NCBI GenBank assembly: GCA_000827205.1
Contig: KN832559.1
Location: forward strand, 1,388,450-1,452,449
Direction of reading: 5' to 3'
Source of the DNA: Plicaturopsis crispa FD-325 SS-3
Taxonomy: Eukaryota; Basidiomycota; Agaricomycetes; Amylocorticiales; Amylocorticiaceae
Length of the DNA: 64,000 nt
Position 1 is the stretch's first letter, and the number at the start of each line of letters is the position of its first letter. A model generated the notes under the pieces. The model had not been told where the DNA came from and did no database searches. It saw nothing but the letters and a program-made list of their open reading frames with translations. Shown here in pieces: positions 11,976 to 21,862 of this stretch. A program made the translations under genes and the position numbers.

Positions 11976-12616
11976 CTAGTCTGCGAACATCCCTCCCTCT
12001 TCCGCCGGCTCATATTGAAATTCTGCCCCGCGACTCGCCATGGTTTCCCCAGCCCGGACACGGTCTAAATCCTGCCGCCAGCTTTTGAACTTCTCCAACA
12101 AAGCTGCCTCCTCACTGGACTCTCCCATTGCATTGGTTTCGTTCTCGATCGCCGATATCACCTCACTGAGCGAGTGGTCGAGTTTCTCGAGGACACTTGC
12201 AAAGAGGAAGGGATTCCCAATCGCTGAGTGGGGGGTAGGCACTGACCCGGTTCCGGGTACAGAATTTGCAGGTGCGGCTGCGTTCCAATCCCGGTGTGAG
12301 TGACACACGCAGGTGCTGACAAACAGATAGAAACGTACCAGCGGGATCCGATTTCGGGTACACCTACGATATTGTCGGTCGGCAAGTCATACAAAATTCG
12401 CGATGTCATAGAGGGTAAGCTCACCTGCCCTGGATTCTCTCTGGATGGTGAAGGAGGCAGCGCCTTGTCAATCCGTCCCGGAAACTTCGCGTCCGCTGTA
12501 CATATCAAATTGATGTCAGCGATATGCCGTTGTACAACCTTTGCCGGACTTTCGAACTCTGACTGCACTCTATGAAGTACCCATAGGCAGCGCGACTCAC
12601 CTTCTCCTAGCGACAT
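11976..12616 (-). CDS. Hypothetical protein with C-terminal helical segment
   Basis: Proposed exons on the minus strand are about 12616-12419, about 12356-12335 and a last exon ending at 11976. Joining them reads ENPGQVYPKSDPAAAPANSV, then a Pro-rich loop, then FLFASVLEKLDHSLSEVISA and an acidic tail ending EEGGMFAD. The last exon (SWRQDLDRVRAGETMASRG) looks genuinely coding: charged, helical, conserved-looking. The first exon is less sure. A GTGAGT...TAG unit of 31 nt right after the ATG region looks like an intron but is too short and would break the frame. I do not recognise the family; a small subunit of a nuclear complex is conceivable but unproven. Confidence 0.45.
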
Positions 12617-13481
12617 TGTCCAGCAGGTGATATAGAAGTCTAAGTCGGTGATATTTCAGGGGTGTCCTGGTGATTACAAGAGAACAAGTACACCAGTACG
12701 AAGAGGAAAGAAACCCGGAAACTTGGGGGTGTTATTGGAGGACGCTAGTGTGACGCACAATGTTTGCTTGTGCTTATGCCGCATGGCACAATGTCCGAGG
12801 CTCCGAGCTTTCCAATGCACAGGAGGAGGAGGAGGCATGTACTGAGATATTTGCGGTTCAAAAATCAGCATTCGATGACTGGACGATTGGCGCGGGTGAT
12901 ACTCTGTAATGAGAAGGCATCTGACATTTTTCTGTGGACGGCTTAATGAGCAGAGAAGGAGTAGGTACTCACCGCGCATCGGCACCATGAGATCCAGCAC
13001 TCGTGAGTAGCGCATGGGTGGCTCGGGAGCTTCACCTAGACACTAAGTCCTCCTGCAAGGCCTGCCAGTGGCGACGCGACCTGTTGTACGTGCTGCCCGT
13101 TTTATTGCTACTGGGCTCGGTGACGTTGTTCAATTTCGTGGCGGTTATATACGAAGAGCGCACAATTCAAGAAGACAGCGTGCTATTTGGAGTCTACACG
13201 CGCGTATGATAAACGCAGTAGTGCTATCTGGAGCTGACGGTTGAAGAGAAAGAGCACTGAATGAAATCGCCGCCGGCGGTTGAGAAAGACAATGAACTTG
13301 ACTGCTATAAGTTCCGAGTGCCGATTAGGATCGGTTCGAACTCCGGCCGACTTTTTGACCGCGATTGAGCCGAGTCACGCAAACGACGTCCTCGATAGAT
13401 TCTCGACATAGATCAACGCTACAAGTCTCTCCGTTCTCTGCTTCATATACAGATCCATAAAGCTATCGCCAATACTTGAAT
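12617..13481. other. No confident gene
   Basis: A minus frame at 13015-12674 (MRYSRVLDLMVPMRG start, with GTGAGT at codon 15 and a run of five prolines) could be a small gene or a 5' exon of the preceding minus gene. No family is recognisable. The last 250 bases are probably the promoter of eIF2-gamma. Confidence 0.35.
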
Positions 13482-15232
13482 ATGGCGGTCGACGAGGTCC
13501 AAAATCTGCACGAAGATTCTGATTCAGAGGCCGAGGAAGAGGATGATCTCGTAGAGGCGATACCGAAAGTCGAAATCGATCCTTCGACATTGACTCCTCT
13601 ATCTCCCGAAGTCATCTCTAAACAAGTGAGCATCTTTTTTGCTATCGTATCAGAGGAATTCTGAATAATCTGGACAGGCTACTATCAACTTGGGTACGTG
13701 TGCAGTTAGGCGTCTAAACGGTCTGGTCTAACAGTTTCGCTCGCAGGTACGATTGGCCATGTCGCTCACGGAAAATCTACGGTCGTGAAAGCGATATCGG
13801 GTGTCATGACCGTCCGGTTTAAGAATGAGCTTGTCCGGAACATCACGATTAAATTGGGATACGCAAATGCAAAAGTACGCCGTACTCTTTGTAATCCTGC
13901 GATTCCCCATTGATTCTCGATAGATATACAAATGTGAAAACGACGCGTGCCCACGGCCTGGATGCTACCGCTCGTATCGTTCTGACAAAGAAGACAATCC
14001 ACCATGTGAACGGCCGGGTTGTGGCCACAAAATGAAGCTCGTTCGACACGTCTCGTTTGTCGACTGTCCTGGACACGACATTCTCATGGCTACTATGTTG
14101 AACGGTGCCGCCGTCATGGACGCTGCATTGTTACTCATTGCTGGTAATGAAACCTGCCCTCAACCGCAAACATCGGAGCACTTGGCCGCTGTCGAGATCA
14201 TGAAGCTCGAGAACATCATCATTCTACAAAACAAGGTAGACTTGATCAAAGAGTCGCAGGCTTTGGAGCACCAAAAGAGCATCTCTGCCTTCGTCAAAGG
14301 TGCGTTCTTGTAATCCAATAGCATTCTACATGACGAATTCATTAATTTTCGTTGCAGGCACTGTTGCGGAATCTTCGCCCATTGTCCCCATATCCGCTCA
14401 ACTGAAATACAACATTGACGCCGTCAATGAATACATCGTCAAACGTATACCCATCCCTGTTCGCGATTTCACCTCCGACCCACGCCTCATCGTCATTCGT
14501 TCGTTCGACGTTAACAAACCAGGAGCCGAGGTCGACGAGTTGAAGGGCGGAGTTGCTGGTGGATCTATCCTAACAGGTGTTCTTAGGATAGGTCAGGAGG
14601 TCGAGATTCGGCCAGGTATCGTCACAAAGGATAGTGCTGGGCGGAATAGGTGCAAACCTATCTTCAGTCGCATTGTATCTTTGCATGCCGAGAACAACCT
14701 CTTGAACTTCGCTGTTCCGGGTGGTTTGATCGGTGTAGGGACGAGGATAGATCCTACACTGTGCAGAGCCGACCGACTCGTTGGACAGGTTCTCGGTGCT
14801 GTTGGCAAGTTGCCAAAAATCTACACCGGTACGCGCCTTTGCCTTGCATTCCTTACACTGGCTCACTTTTGACTTTCTAGAACTCGAGATCAGTCTGTTC
14901 TTGCTTCGTCGTCTACTAGGAGTGAAGACCGAGGACAAGAAGCAGACGAAAGTATCCAAGCTCGTGAAGAACGAGCTCCTCCTCATCAACATTGGCTCGA
15001 CGTCCACGGGCGGCCGAGTACTTAGCGTCAAGGCGGATTTGGCGAAAATTCAACTCACATCCCCTGCATGTACCGAGGTCGGAGAGAAGGTGGCGCTGTC
15101 GCGTCGTATTGAAAAGCATTGGCGGCTTGTTGGTGCGGACTGTTCACCTTGCGTACTGCGTTGGCGATTCTAACCTTTTTCTCCCTAGGATGGGGCAGTG
15201 TACAGCGTGGCACGGTGTTGGAAGTGGATTAG
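13482..15232 (+). CDS. Translation initiation factor eIF2 subunit gamma
   Basis: Exons read 13482-13625, 13678-13693, 13747-13874, 13924-14299, 14358-14828, 14881-15132 and 15189-15232, about 476 residues. The G1 motif GHVAHGKST is the eIF2-gamma form; then come a zinc knuckle ([11 protein letters not shown] and CERPGCGH), DCPGHD (G3) and NKVDLI (G4). The middle beta-barrel domain shows [13 protein letters not shown], and the C-terminus ends in [12 protein letters not shown]. This is the GTP- and Met-tRNAi-binding core of the ternary complex in the cytosol. The acidic N-terminal extension (about residues 7-25) is usual in fungi. The frame upstream of the ATG has only a TTG codon, so 13482 is the start. 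One exon is only 16 nt long (13678-13693). Confidence 0.97.
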
Positions 15233-15403
15233 TGGGTCACTGTACGCATTCTGCAGCATGTATCGATTCAATTTCCTAAGACTGGAGTATCCAATTGTAT
15301 TGATCAGACTGTATGTGCACATGTACCGTAATTCACATCTGATATTCGATCTCTTGTCGAAACATCTCTTGCTGCGATGTCACCTTCCGCCAAGTCCAAC
15401 AAT

Positions 15404-17953
15404 CTACCCGTTGACATCCATGGGTCTCCGCATTTTCTTGACCTGCCGCAACCAATGGCCTATATGATGGTCTTTCGGCACCCTATCATCGCCCACCCAA
15501 TCCCTAATCCACTGAACCAATTTCTCATACTCGCTACTCGCGCGTCCGCCTGCCCAACTCTCGATCAGCGGTGCCTGCAAGCTGACCTCGCCCCAAAACA
15601 CTAACGCCATTGCCAGCGTGGACTGCGCAGGAGACACACCCAAGGCCCGCATCCACGCGAGTGCGAGCGGGATCTCAGCGGCCTGGCTATGCAGGCCCAA
15701 CAATGAGATGTACGAGAAGAACGTCTGGTCATTCAACACGATTTCCGGATAGATACCCTCGGCGCCGGCATACAAGGGCGACGGCGGCACGAGCACAACC
15801 GTGTTCTTGTACACGCCGGAAGACCACGCGGAGGAAATTCCTTGCGCAATCTCCGACATGGGAGAGTCGGTGGGAGAGTCGCGTGATTTGCGCACGGCAT
15901 TCGCAGGCGATGCTATCCGCCTCATGTCGGGACGGTTTCCCAGCAGAACTTGCTGAAAAACCTTACGGGCACCTCTCCACGCGGGCGCGTTTCTCCACAT
16001 CCCGGACCTGTACGGTACTGGTCCGCCGTCCATGTCTCCCAGCGCTACTGTGATAGAGTCAACTATTTGATCTCTATCCGAGAGCTCGGGTTGGTCGTGG
16101 CGGAAAGGGTTGTGAGATACAAACTCTGCCCAAAGCCCGCGTAAGGTATTGTCAAGTTTCGAGGCAACATTAGCTGACTTGAGCAAGATGTCAAGCGTAA
16201 CTGCATTAGGCCTGACATCGTAGAGCGTCTCCATGTGGTCCCAGAGCTTGAATACGATATCGGGTCGGCGTATTCGCAACAGCGACACCATGAATTCGTT
16301 GAGCATCATGGTGTCAGGTGCGACGGGACGGTTGTTGGATCTCCGCCTGGCGATATCGACGGTTTCGCCAGGTTTTATAGCAAGTAGCTCCAACAGTATG
16401 AACGCCAGGTGCGGCTTCCCAATACGAGTAAGAACTTGCAAGCCAACCGTCAGCCCTTTATCATCGAGTGGTAGCCCATCCTCGCGAAGCTGCCGCCATA
16501 TCGTCTCCGCGCCTTCCAGATCTTTACGGTAGATTAGGCCGCGTAGCACGACGGTATATGTGGCAACGGTTGGCCGGAACGTCCGCGTTGTGTTCCGTAC
16601 TTGTTGCAACAGCCGTATCAGCTGACGGGACGAGGTCCTTTTATCGCGAGCGGCGGCAGCGAGGGTAGTAGTCCAGTCGTAGATGTTCAGCTGCTTACCC
16701 CTTGGCTTGGCAATATTGAACCGACGCCTCACGGGGGATTTCTTTGTGCGCGCAATAGACGCCCTGCGACTGGACAACGGCGACTCGGGATGTGCATGCG
16801 GGTGTGCTTGCTCCGTGCGAAGAAGACGGCCAAGATAGTCGAATGCTGACGCTCGATCCCCTTTGAATGCACCGAGGAAGTGAGTATGGGCAGTGTGGAC
16901 CGACGAGGCCGCAGATGGCCCACTTGCTACAGTAGACGCGCCATCAGATACATCTTCCTGCACTTGCGCTCGCACGGCTCCAAGATATCTTCCAGCGTCG
17001 TGAATGGCACCGTCCTTTGCAAACACCCGAAGATAGGCCTCCAGATGGGATGCTTTTGGAGCGTATCCCTCGTACAGCATTTGCGCGCGAAGATGCTTCG
17101 TCAATTGCATGGTCACGAAGCGATCCGCTAAAAGGATCTCGTACGTGGATGCTCGAAGGTGGATTTGGCGCGACCTCATGGCTTCTAGTAGAGGCACTAC
17201 AAGGTCTGCAGCCTCTTTGGATTGAGTAAATCGGCCGATGGCAACGAGGATGAGGTTGAAATAGAGGACAGGCTCTGGAAGAGGGATGCAGAGGAACGTG
17301 CGTATGATGTCGGGCAAAGGCTGCATGGCTCGAAATATGGAGAGGACGAGGGTTGTGAAGACGAGTATCGAGGGTTGGAGATGTGAAGGTGCCGACGGAA
17401 AGTGCGAGTACACGAGGGCTGGTAGAGCATGAGCCGCCTGACTAGAAGTGCGCACTTTGTGCGTAATGATGTACAGAACCAACCATGTCGGAGGTTGGCG
17501 TCCTTCCAAGAGAGATACCTGGTCAGATAGGCTGGACCCAGTGTCCCATGACGGGATGGGAAACCCCATATCAATGAGGACCAAAAGTGCGTAGTCAATA
17601 TCCCTTGCCGTCATAACGGGTATCCATTTCTGGTACTCTTCGAGAGAGATGTCGGTCTCCGACAGAACATTGCGATCTCTCCACACCTTGAAATACGGAT
17701 CGGTCCGTTTATATCGATAGCCCATTTTCCTCTGAGCTGTGAATTGCCAGTGGTGTTTGAGCCGCCATTGTAGAGCCCATAGCGGATCGTCCGTATGTCT
17801 GATCAACTCTCTCTGGAACAGATACACGCTCCTGGCAAGCTGCCGTGATGTACGCTTGTGTGCGCTCTCCACTGGCGCGTGAGGTACGTCGACAGTTGTC
17901 GAATAGCGTAGTTTCTTCGAACCGGCGAAGATACGAAGAGCAGGTCGCAGCAT
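15404..17953 (-). CDS. Mitochondrial pentatricopeptide-repeat-like protein
   Basis: A single-exon frame of about 849 residues. The N-terminus MLRPALRIFAGSKKLRYSTT is a convincing mitochondrial presequence. PPR-like helical pairs are visible around TYTVVLRGLIYRKDLEGAET and in the segments before and after (about residues 250-350 and 420-620). Such proteins bind mitochondrial RNAs and act in their maturation or translation. The frame extends 60 nt upstream to an ATG at 18013, but a GTGCGT donor near 18022 and a GTCATAG acceptor just upstream of 17973 suggest a 5'UTR intron covering that ATG, so I prefer 17953. It converges on eIF2-gamma with 171 bp between stops and diverges from the SR gene. 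Confidence 0.85.
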   Translation of the reverse strand: MLRPALRIFAGSKKLRYSTTVDVPHAPVESAHKRTSRQLARSVYLFQRELIRHTDDPLWALQWRLKHHWQFTAQRKMGYRYKRTDPYFKVWRDRNVLSETDISLEEYQKWIPVMTARDIDYALLVLIDMGFPIPSWDTGSSLSDQVSLLEGRQPPTWLVLYIITHKVRTSSQAAHALPALVYSHFPSAPSHLQPSILVFTTLVLSIFRAMQPLPDIIRTFLCIPLPEPVLYFNLILVAIGRFTQSKEAADLVVPLLEAMRSRQIHLRASTYEILLADRFVTMQLTKHLRAQMLYEGYAPKASHLEAYLRVFAKDGAIHDAGRYLGAVRAQVQEDVSDGASTVASGPSAASSVHTAHTHFLGAFKGDRASAFDYLGRLLRTEQAHPHAHPESPLSSRRASIARTKKSPVRRRFNIAKPRGKQLNIYDWTTTLAAAARDKRTSSRQLIRLLQQVRNTTRTFRPTVATYTVVLRGLIYRKDLEGAETIWRQLREDGLPLDDKGLTVGLQVLTRIGKPHLAFILLELLAIKPGETVDIARRRSNNRPVAPDTMMLNEFMVSLLRIRRPDIVFKLWDHMETLYDVRPNAVTLDILLKSANVASKLDNTLRGLWAEFVSHNPFRHDQPELSDRDQIVDSITVALGDMDGGPVPYRSGMWRNAPAWRGARKVFQQVLLGNRPDMRRIASPANAVRKSRDSPTDSPMSEIAQGISSAWSSGVYKNTVVLVPPSPLYAGAEGIYPEIVLNDQTFFSYISLLGLHSQAAEIPLALAWMRALGVSPAQSTLAMALVFWGEVSLQAPLIESWAGGRASSEYEKLVQWIRDWVGDDRVPKDHHIGHWLRQVKKMRRPMDVNG

Positions 17954-18251
17954 GCGTCCACCGCATCTATGACAGAGTTTCTGGTCAATAAATGGAGATA
18001 AGAATTTGAGCATTGTTCACGCACCTGTCTAGCTGCAAAATGTTCCAAGCCAACCGCAGTACCCCAATGCACTTTCAGGTAAATGCTCTCGCGGTTTGCT
18101 CGCGGTCGTTGTGGCAAATCTGTCGTGGACGCGACCTTGCCGCCACAATGTAAACAAAGAGCAACAAGATTAAAGCACCGCTTGCCGACCAAATCAGCCC
18201 TTCACAACTTTCTTTCAACTTTCTTCCACCTTCCTCGTCTGTGTCCGCAAA

Positions 18252-19154
18252 ATGCCTCGTATCTTGTTTGTTAGCGGGTTTCATCCTGCTACTCGCGCTC
18301 GCGATCTTGCCTACGAGTTTGAAAGGTGCGGAATCTTGTTTCGCTGTCGTGAATTCTTTTGACGACTGCCTTGCAGATTTGGTCCCCTAGTTCGATGCGA
18401 TGTTCCAGCCCCTCGCAACCCGCACGCAAGCTCGAATCCGTGAGTCATCGGTCTTCTGCTTGGTACATCCTCTTGTCGCAGTCGAATTGGCTCGAGTGGT
18501 CCGGCGAACGACGACATGCGAACGCGATCCACACCACACCTTCGCTCGCGAGTACGTCCGTGAACACGTCCTCGATAGCGCTCCCCGCGATCATTCAATC
18601 TATCGAATTCCGTACGAGACCTCGATCGCTCAACGAACCTCCCTCGAATGCCATCCTGCAGTTACGCTTTTGTGGAGTTCCGCAGTCAACGCGATGCTGA
18701 GGACGCCTATTACGATATGTAAGTCTCTATCTCGCTTTTGTTTACCTCCGTTTCACAATTGTTGCAGGCATGGGCGAATGTTTGAAGGATCCCGCTTGAG
18801 TATTCAGGTTAGTGAAGCAACGCCCGTCCTGACACCGCTTGTTTGCTAATATCACTTGCACAGTGGGCCAAGAACCCTCCTTCATCGGTTTGGCGTTACG
18901 ACAGGCGTGCACCTCCGAGAGCCACCAGGGACCGCGAGCGTTCTCGCAGCCCCCGCCGCCGCGTTGAAAGAGATGACCGCGACAAGGATCGGGACGTAGA
19001 CGACAGGGAAAGGAGGAGGCGCAGCAGGAGCCCAGAGAGGAGGAGGAGCGCATCTCCCGAGAGGAGGCGCGATGACAGAGCGAGAACTCCCCCTCCGCTG
19101 GATGACATTAAAAAGGACGATGACAGGGCTGTCACACCGCCGTATGATCATTGA
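18252..19154 (+). CDS. RRM-containing SR-type splicing protein
   Basis: Exons read 18252-18325, 18377-18439, 18662-18718, 18768-18807 and 18864-19154, about 174 residues. One RRM covers roughly residues 1-75: the RNP2-like strand ILFVSGF and the RNP1-like YAFVEFRSQRDAEDA are visible. An RS/RD-rich tail follows (RERSRSPRRR, then RRRSRSPERRR). This is the layout of a small SR protein acting in pre-mRNA splicing in the nucleus. The second intron (18440-18661, 222 nt) is four times longer than its neighbours and holds a candidate cassette exon, described separately. The start is 298 bp from the PPR gene start on the other strand. Confidence 0.92.
18482..18551 (+). other. Candidate poison exon inside SR-gene intron 2
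   Basis: Within the long intron a pyrimidine-rich stretch ends in CTTGTCGCAG at 18481, and a GTACGT donor follows at 18552, defining a possible 70-nt exon. Its length is not a multiple of three. Including it shifts the downstream exon into a frame that reaches TGA within about 13 codons, so the product would be a nonsense-mediated-decay substrate. Conserved poison exons of this kind autoregulate SR proteins in animals and some fungi. No transcript evidence is available here. Confidence 0.4.
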
Positions 19155-19464
19155 GCTAACTGTTCGTTTGTTTCGCATATTTTCTCTGGTTTCTAGGGAC
19201 GCATGCCACCTATCGAAGCCTGTCTATATTTCCTACTGTCATTTCAAAAGTGTGCTGTAGTCACCGCTTTCTCAATGATAATATTGGTCCTGTGCATTTA
19301 TGTAGGCAAGATGAGAAGAGATTTGAGACTGTAACATGAGGCTCACGCAAGTCGTGGCGTCTCCGCGGTCCGGTCCGCGTCGGCTCCACGTTTGGCAAGA
19401 ACAGTAACATAGCCGCCTTGACCTTTGCGCTCACCATTCCTGTTACATCCTCCAAGCCCGCCAA
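19155..19464. other. Spacer and promoter of RING-CH gene
   Basis: About 310 bp between two plus-strand genes. No supported gene or recognisable regulatory motif. Confidence 0.45.
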
Positions 19465-21267
19465 CATGCCCGATGCCTCCAGAGTAACAGTCAAAGATCT
19501 GCGAGTGAAGTTGTGCTATATATGTCGTGAAGAAGAGCCGTTTGACAGTGAGTGGTGGCGATTCCGTCGAACTGCTTTCCGCGCTCGAACTAACGCTTTC
19601 GTCGCAGAGCCGGAAGACCCTCCAAGGGCTTGGGTGCATCCTTGCAATTGTAAGTTTCATTATCCAATGCACGTTGCAATCTGACGCGTCACAAAGGTAC
19701 ACTTATTGCGCACGAATCGTGTCTACTCCAATGGATCCAAACATCGCAGGCTAGTCGGACACGCGCTCCGAATGCTTTGAGTACATCCGTATTTTCGCGT
19801 TTCGCAAGTCCCGGAACTGAGGCAGTCAACTGTAGAATGTCCGCAATGTGGCACTGCGTATGAATTGGAAAGCTCTAATCCATATGTGCTGAAGCTACTG
19901 GACGCCGGAAATCTGGGTCTTTCGTTGGCGGGACGGATGTTCACCGTCCTCACATTGTCTTCCGCTATTGCAGCAGTGGGTACTGGTGAGTTATAATGAG
20001 CTCCAGTCTCCAAGCTATATCACCTGATGATTGACATCCCAGGTATATACGTCGTTAGCACTGCATATGGCGCATATGCCTTGCAAGAGTTTCTGGGCAA
20101 GGAGTATGTGACTTCCTCCGTCCTTCGCTGGTAGCTGACTTCTTGAACTAGAATGTATGACTTGATAGTCACCGATGACCCGTCTAATTGGCCATGGCAT
20201 ACCTTTATCAATCTCCCGCTCATCCCGCTCAGCCTCATCGCGAGACGATTCGGGTATCGCACGGCGCTTGAGCCTGCTTGGACTCTACTGCTCGTGTGGT
20301 CCTCTTCGGGACCCGTGCAGCGTGGGGACGCTTTCAACCAAGCACCATGGACTCCGTTGGACATAACGCGTCCCTTACCTGAATCGCCGTCACCTTTCTC
20401 TTGGCCGCCGTCGCCTGCTATCTGCGCGCTCATGTTGCCTTTCATTCGCGGGTTTTACAGAAAGCAATTCACGCGCTTCTCACACTACGTCCTGGACACG
20501 CGACCAGAACCTCGGCTTCCAGGCCGAGCACCAATGTGGGCTATGAACGAAGGTGGCCTTCGCATCCGCTTTGTCCTTGGTGACGTCGATCCAGATGAAG
20601 CAGCCGCGGCAGCTGGCGTGAATGGCGGCGCCGCAGGCCAGGGACAGCAAGCAGATGCTGCACCGGATGGAGCTATTGCGGCGCAACAGACTATCACTGC
20701 TACAGGGTCATCCCTGGGCCGTGCATTCGGCGGAGCGCTCATCGTTCCTGCCATCGCAAATCTTATGGGATCTCTCCTCTTCCGGCTCGCGTGCCGATCA
20801 CCCCTTCTAAAAAAGTTGCTTGCTATTCGACCGCCTCTGACTAGCCGTCCTATGACGCCAGGTATTGCTATACCCGGCTCGTGGCATTCGATGAGTACTA
20901 TCAGGCGAATAGGTGTTGCATCCAAGATTGTGGCAACTGGAATGTGGAGTGGATCGGCCCTTTGGAGGGAATGTGACCCCGTCTGGCAAGTATCTTCATT
21001 CTACGCCGACCATGCCCGTCTGACTCTTCCTGCTACAGGTGGAGAAACTCTATCGGATTGGGCATCTTTGTCGTTGTAAGCAGGCTTCGGTTAAGATAAG
21101 GAAGAGAACGTTCTTAGCTGATCATTACACAGGCGAAGGACTGCATTCATCTTCTGCATCTATGGTTGACAAAGCGCGAGCTAGAAACGCGGAAAGTCGT
21201 GAACAAGTCGTTTGAGGGCGTGGATGTGAGAGAACTAGATCTCATCGATTCTCCGCGCCGTGCATAA
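19465..21267 (+). CDS. RING-CH (MARCH5-like) membrane E3 ubiquitin ligase
   Basis: Splicing assembles a C4HC3 RING-CH finger near the N-terminus: CYIC, then PCNCTLIAHESCLLQW, then CPQC. Membrane segments follow (FTVLTLSSAIAAVGTGIYVV and later GGALIVPAIANLMGSLLFRL), then a C-terminal segment with LGIFVVAKDCIHLLHLWL and FEGVDVRELDL. This architecture matches fungal relatives of MARCH5, which ubiquitinate membrane substrates at mitochondria or ER. The stop is at 21265-21267. One intron (20986-21038) starts with GC in the context G|GCAAGT; only this joint restores the expected DPVWWRN. An Ala/Gly/Gln-rich loop lies around residues 265-300. Confidence 0.9.
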
Positions 21268-21862
21268 GTTGCACCATTTCCTTCTGCGTCGTTATCTCGG
21301 AGGCCAGTATTATGTGTATGTCGTTAAAAGTGTACCTGTTACTTGACTGAGCACTTACCTGGATGACCTGGCTCTATGCGATAAGCGGACGTAGATTCTT
21401 CCGCTTCGGCCCTTGGGTGGAATATACAACTTCCGGAGCTACCCACTCTCGTATCTCGTGCCACCCTTCGATGTCAGTTATAGACGTGATGGGTTTCTTC
21501 GTGATCTACTGGACTGCTCCTTCATTCACATACGCCCTACGACTCTACAACTGGCCAGGTCCTCAGTGATGTCAATATGGAGCATCGCAATACATGGAAC
21601 CATGATTCATCGATACATTGAGGAGTACTTCTCGATTACTCTGGTGCCTCTCAATTACTAAGTTGCCGTCCATTCTCGCCAAGGCCGTCTGGTGCCGAAT
21701 TGTTCTCCCAAGCTCTATACAACGTATGCAGCACGTCGAGGACGGCCATCTGCTATTGACAGCCGAGGCATCGACGTCACTGTCGGTGTGCGTATATAAC
21801 CCTTCACCGTTCGTCCCAATGTTTCCCATTCTCAAAGCAGCTGCAATTGTACTACTGACAAA
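21268..21862. other. No recognisable gene
   Basis: About 595 bp. Plus frames at 21363-21569 and 21413-21661 and a minus frame at 21910-21572 are open, but none shows a domain or a consistent exon chain. A minus-strand GTAAGT donor sits near 21352-21357, so an unrecognised minus gene cannot be excluded. Confidence 0.35.

Noticed and set aside
12584-12614. 31-nt GTGAGT...TAG unit near the start of the minus gene at 11976-12616
   Set aside because: It is shorter than any other intron seen here and its removal would break the frame; treated as coding or unresolved.
13325-13350. tRNA T-loop-like sequence ggttcgaactcc
   Set aside because: The flanks do not pair into a T-arm, and no acceptor or D-arm lies at the right distance upstream.
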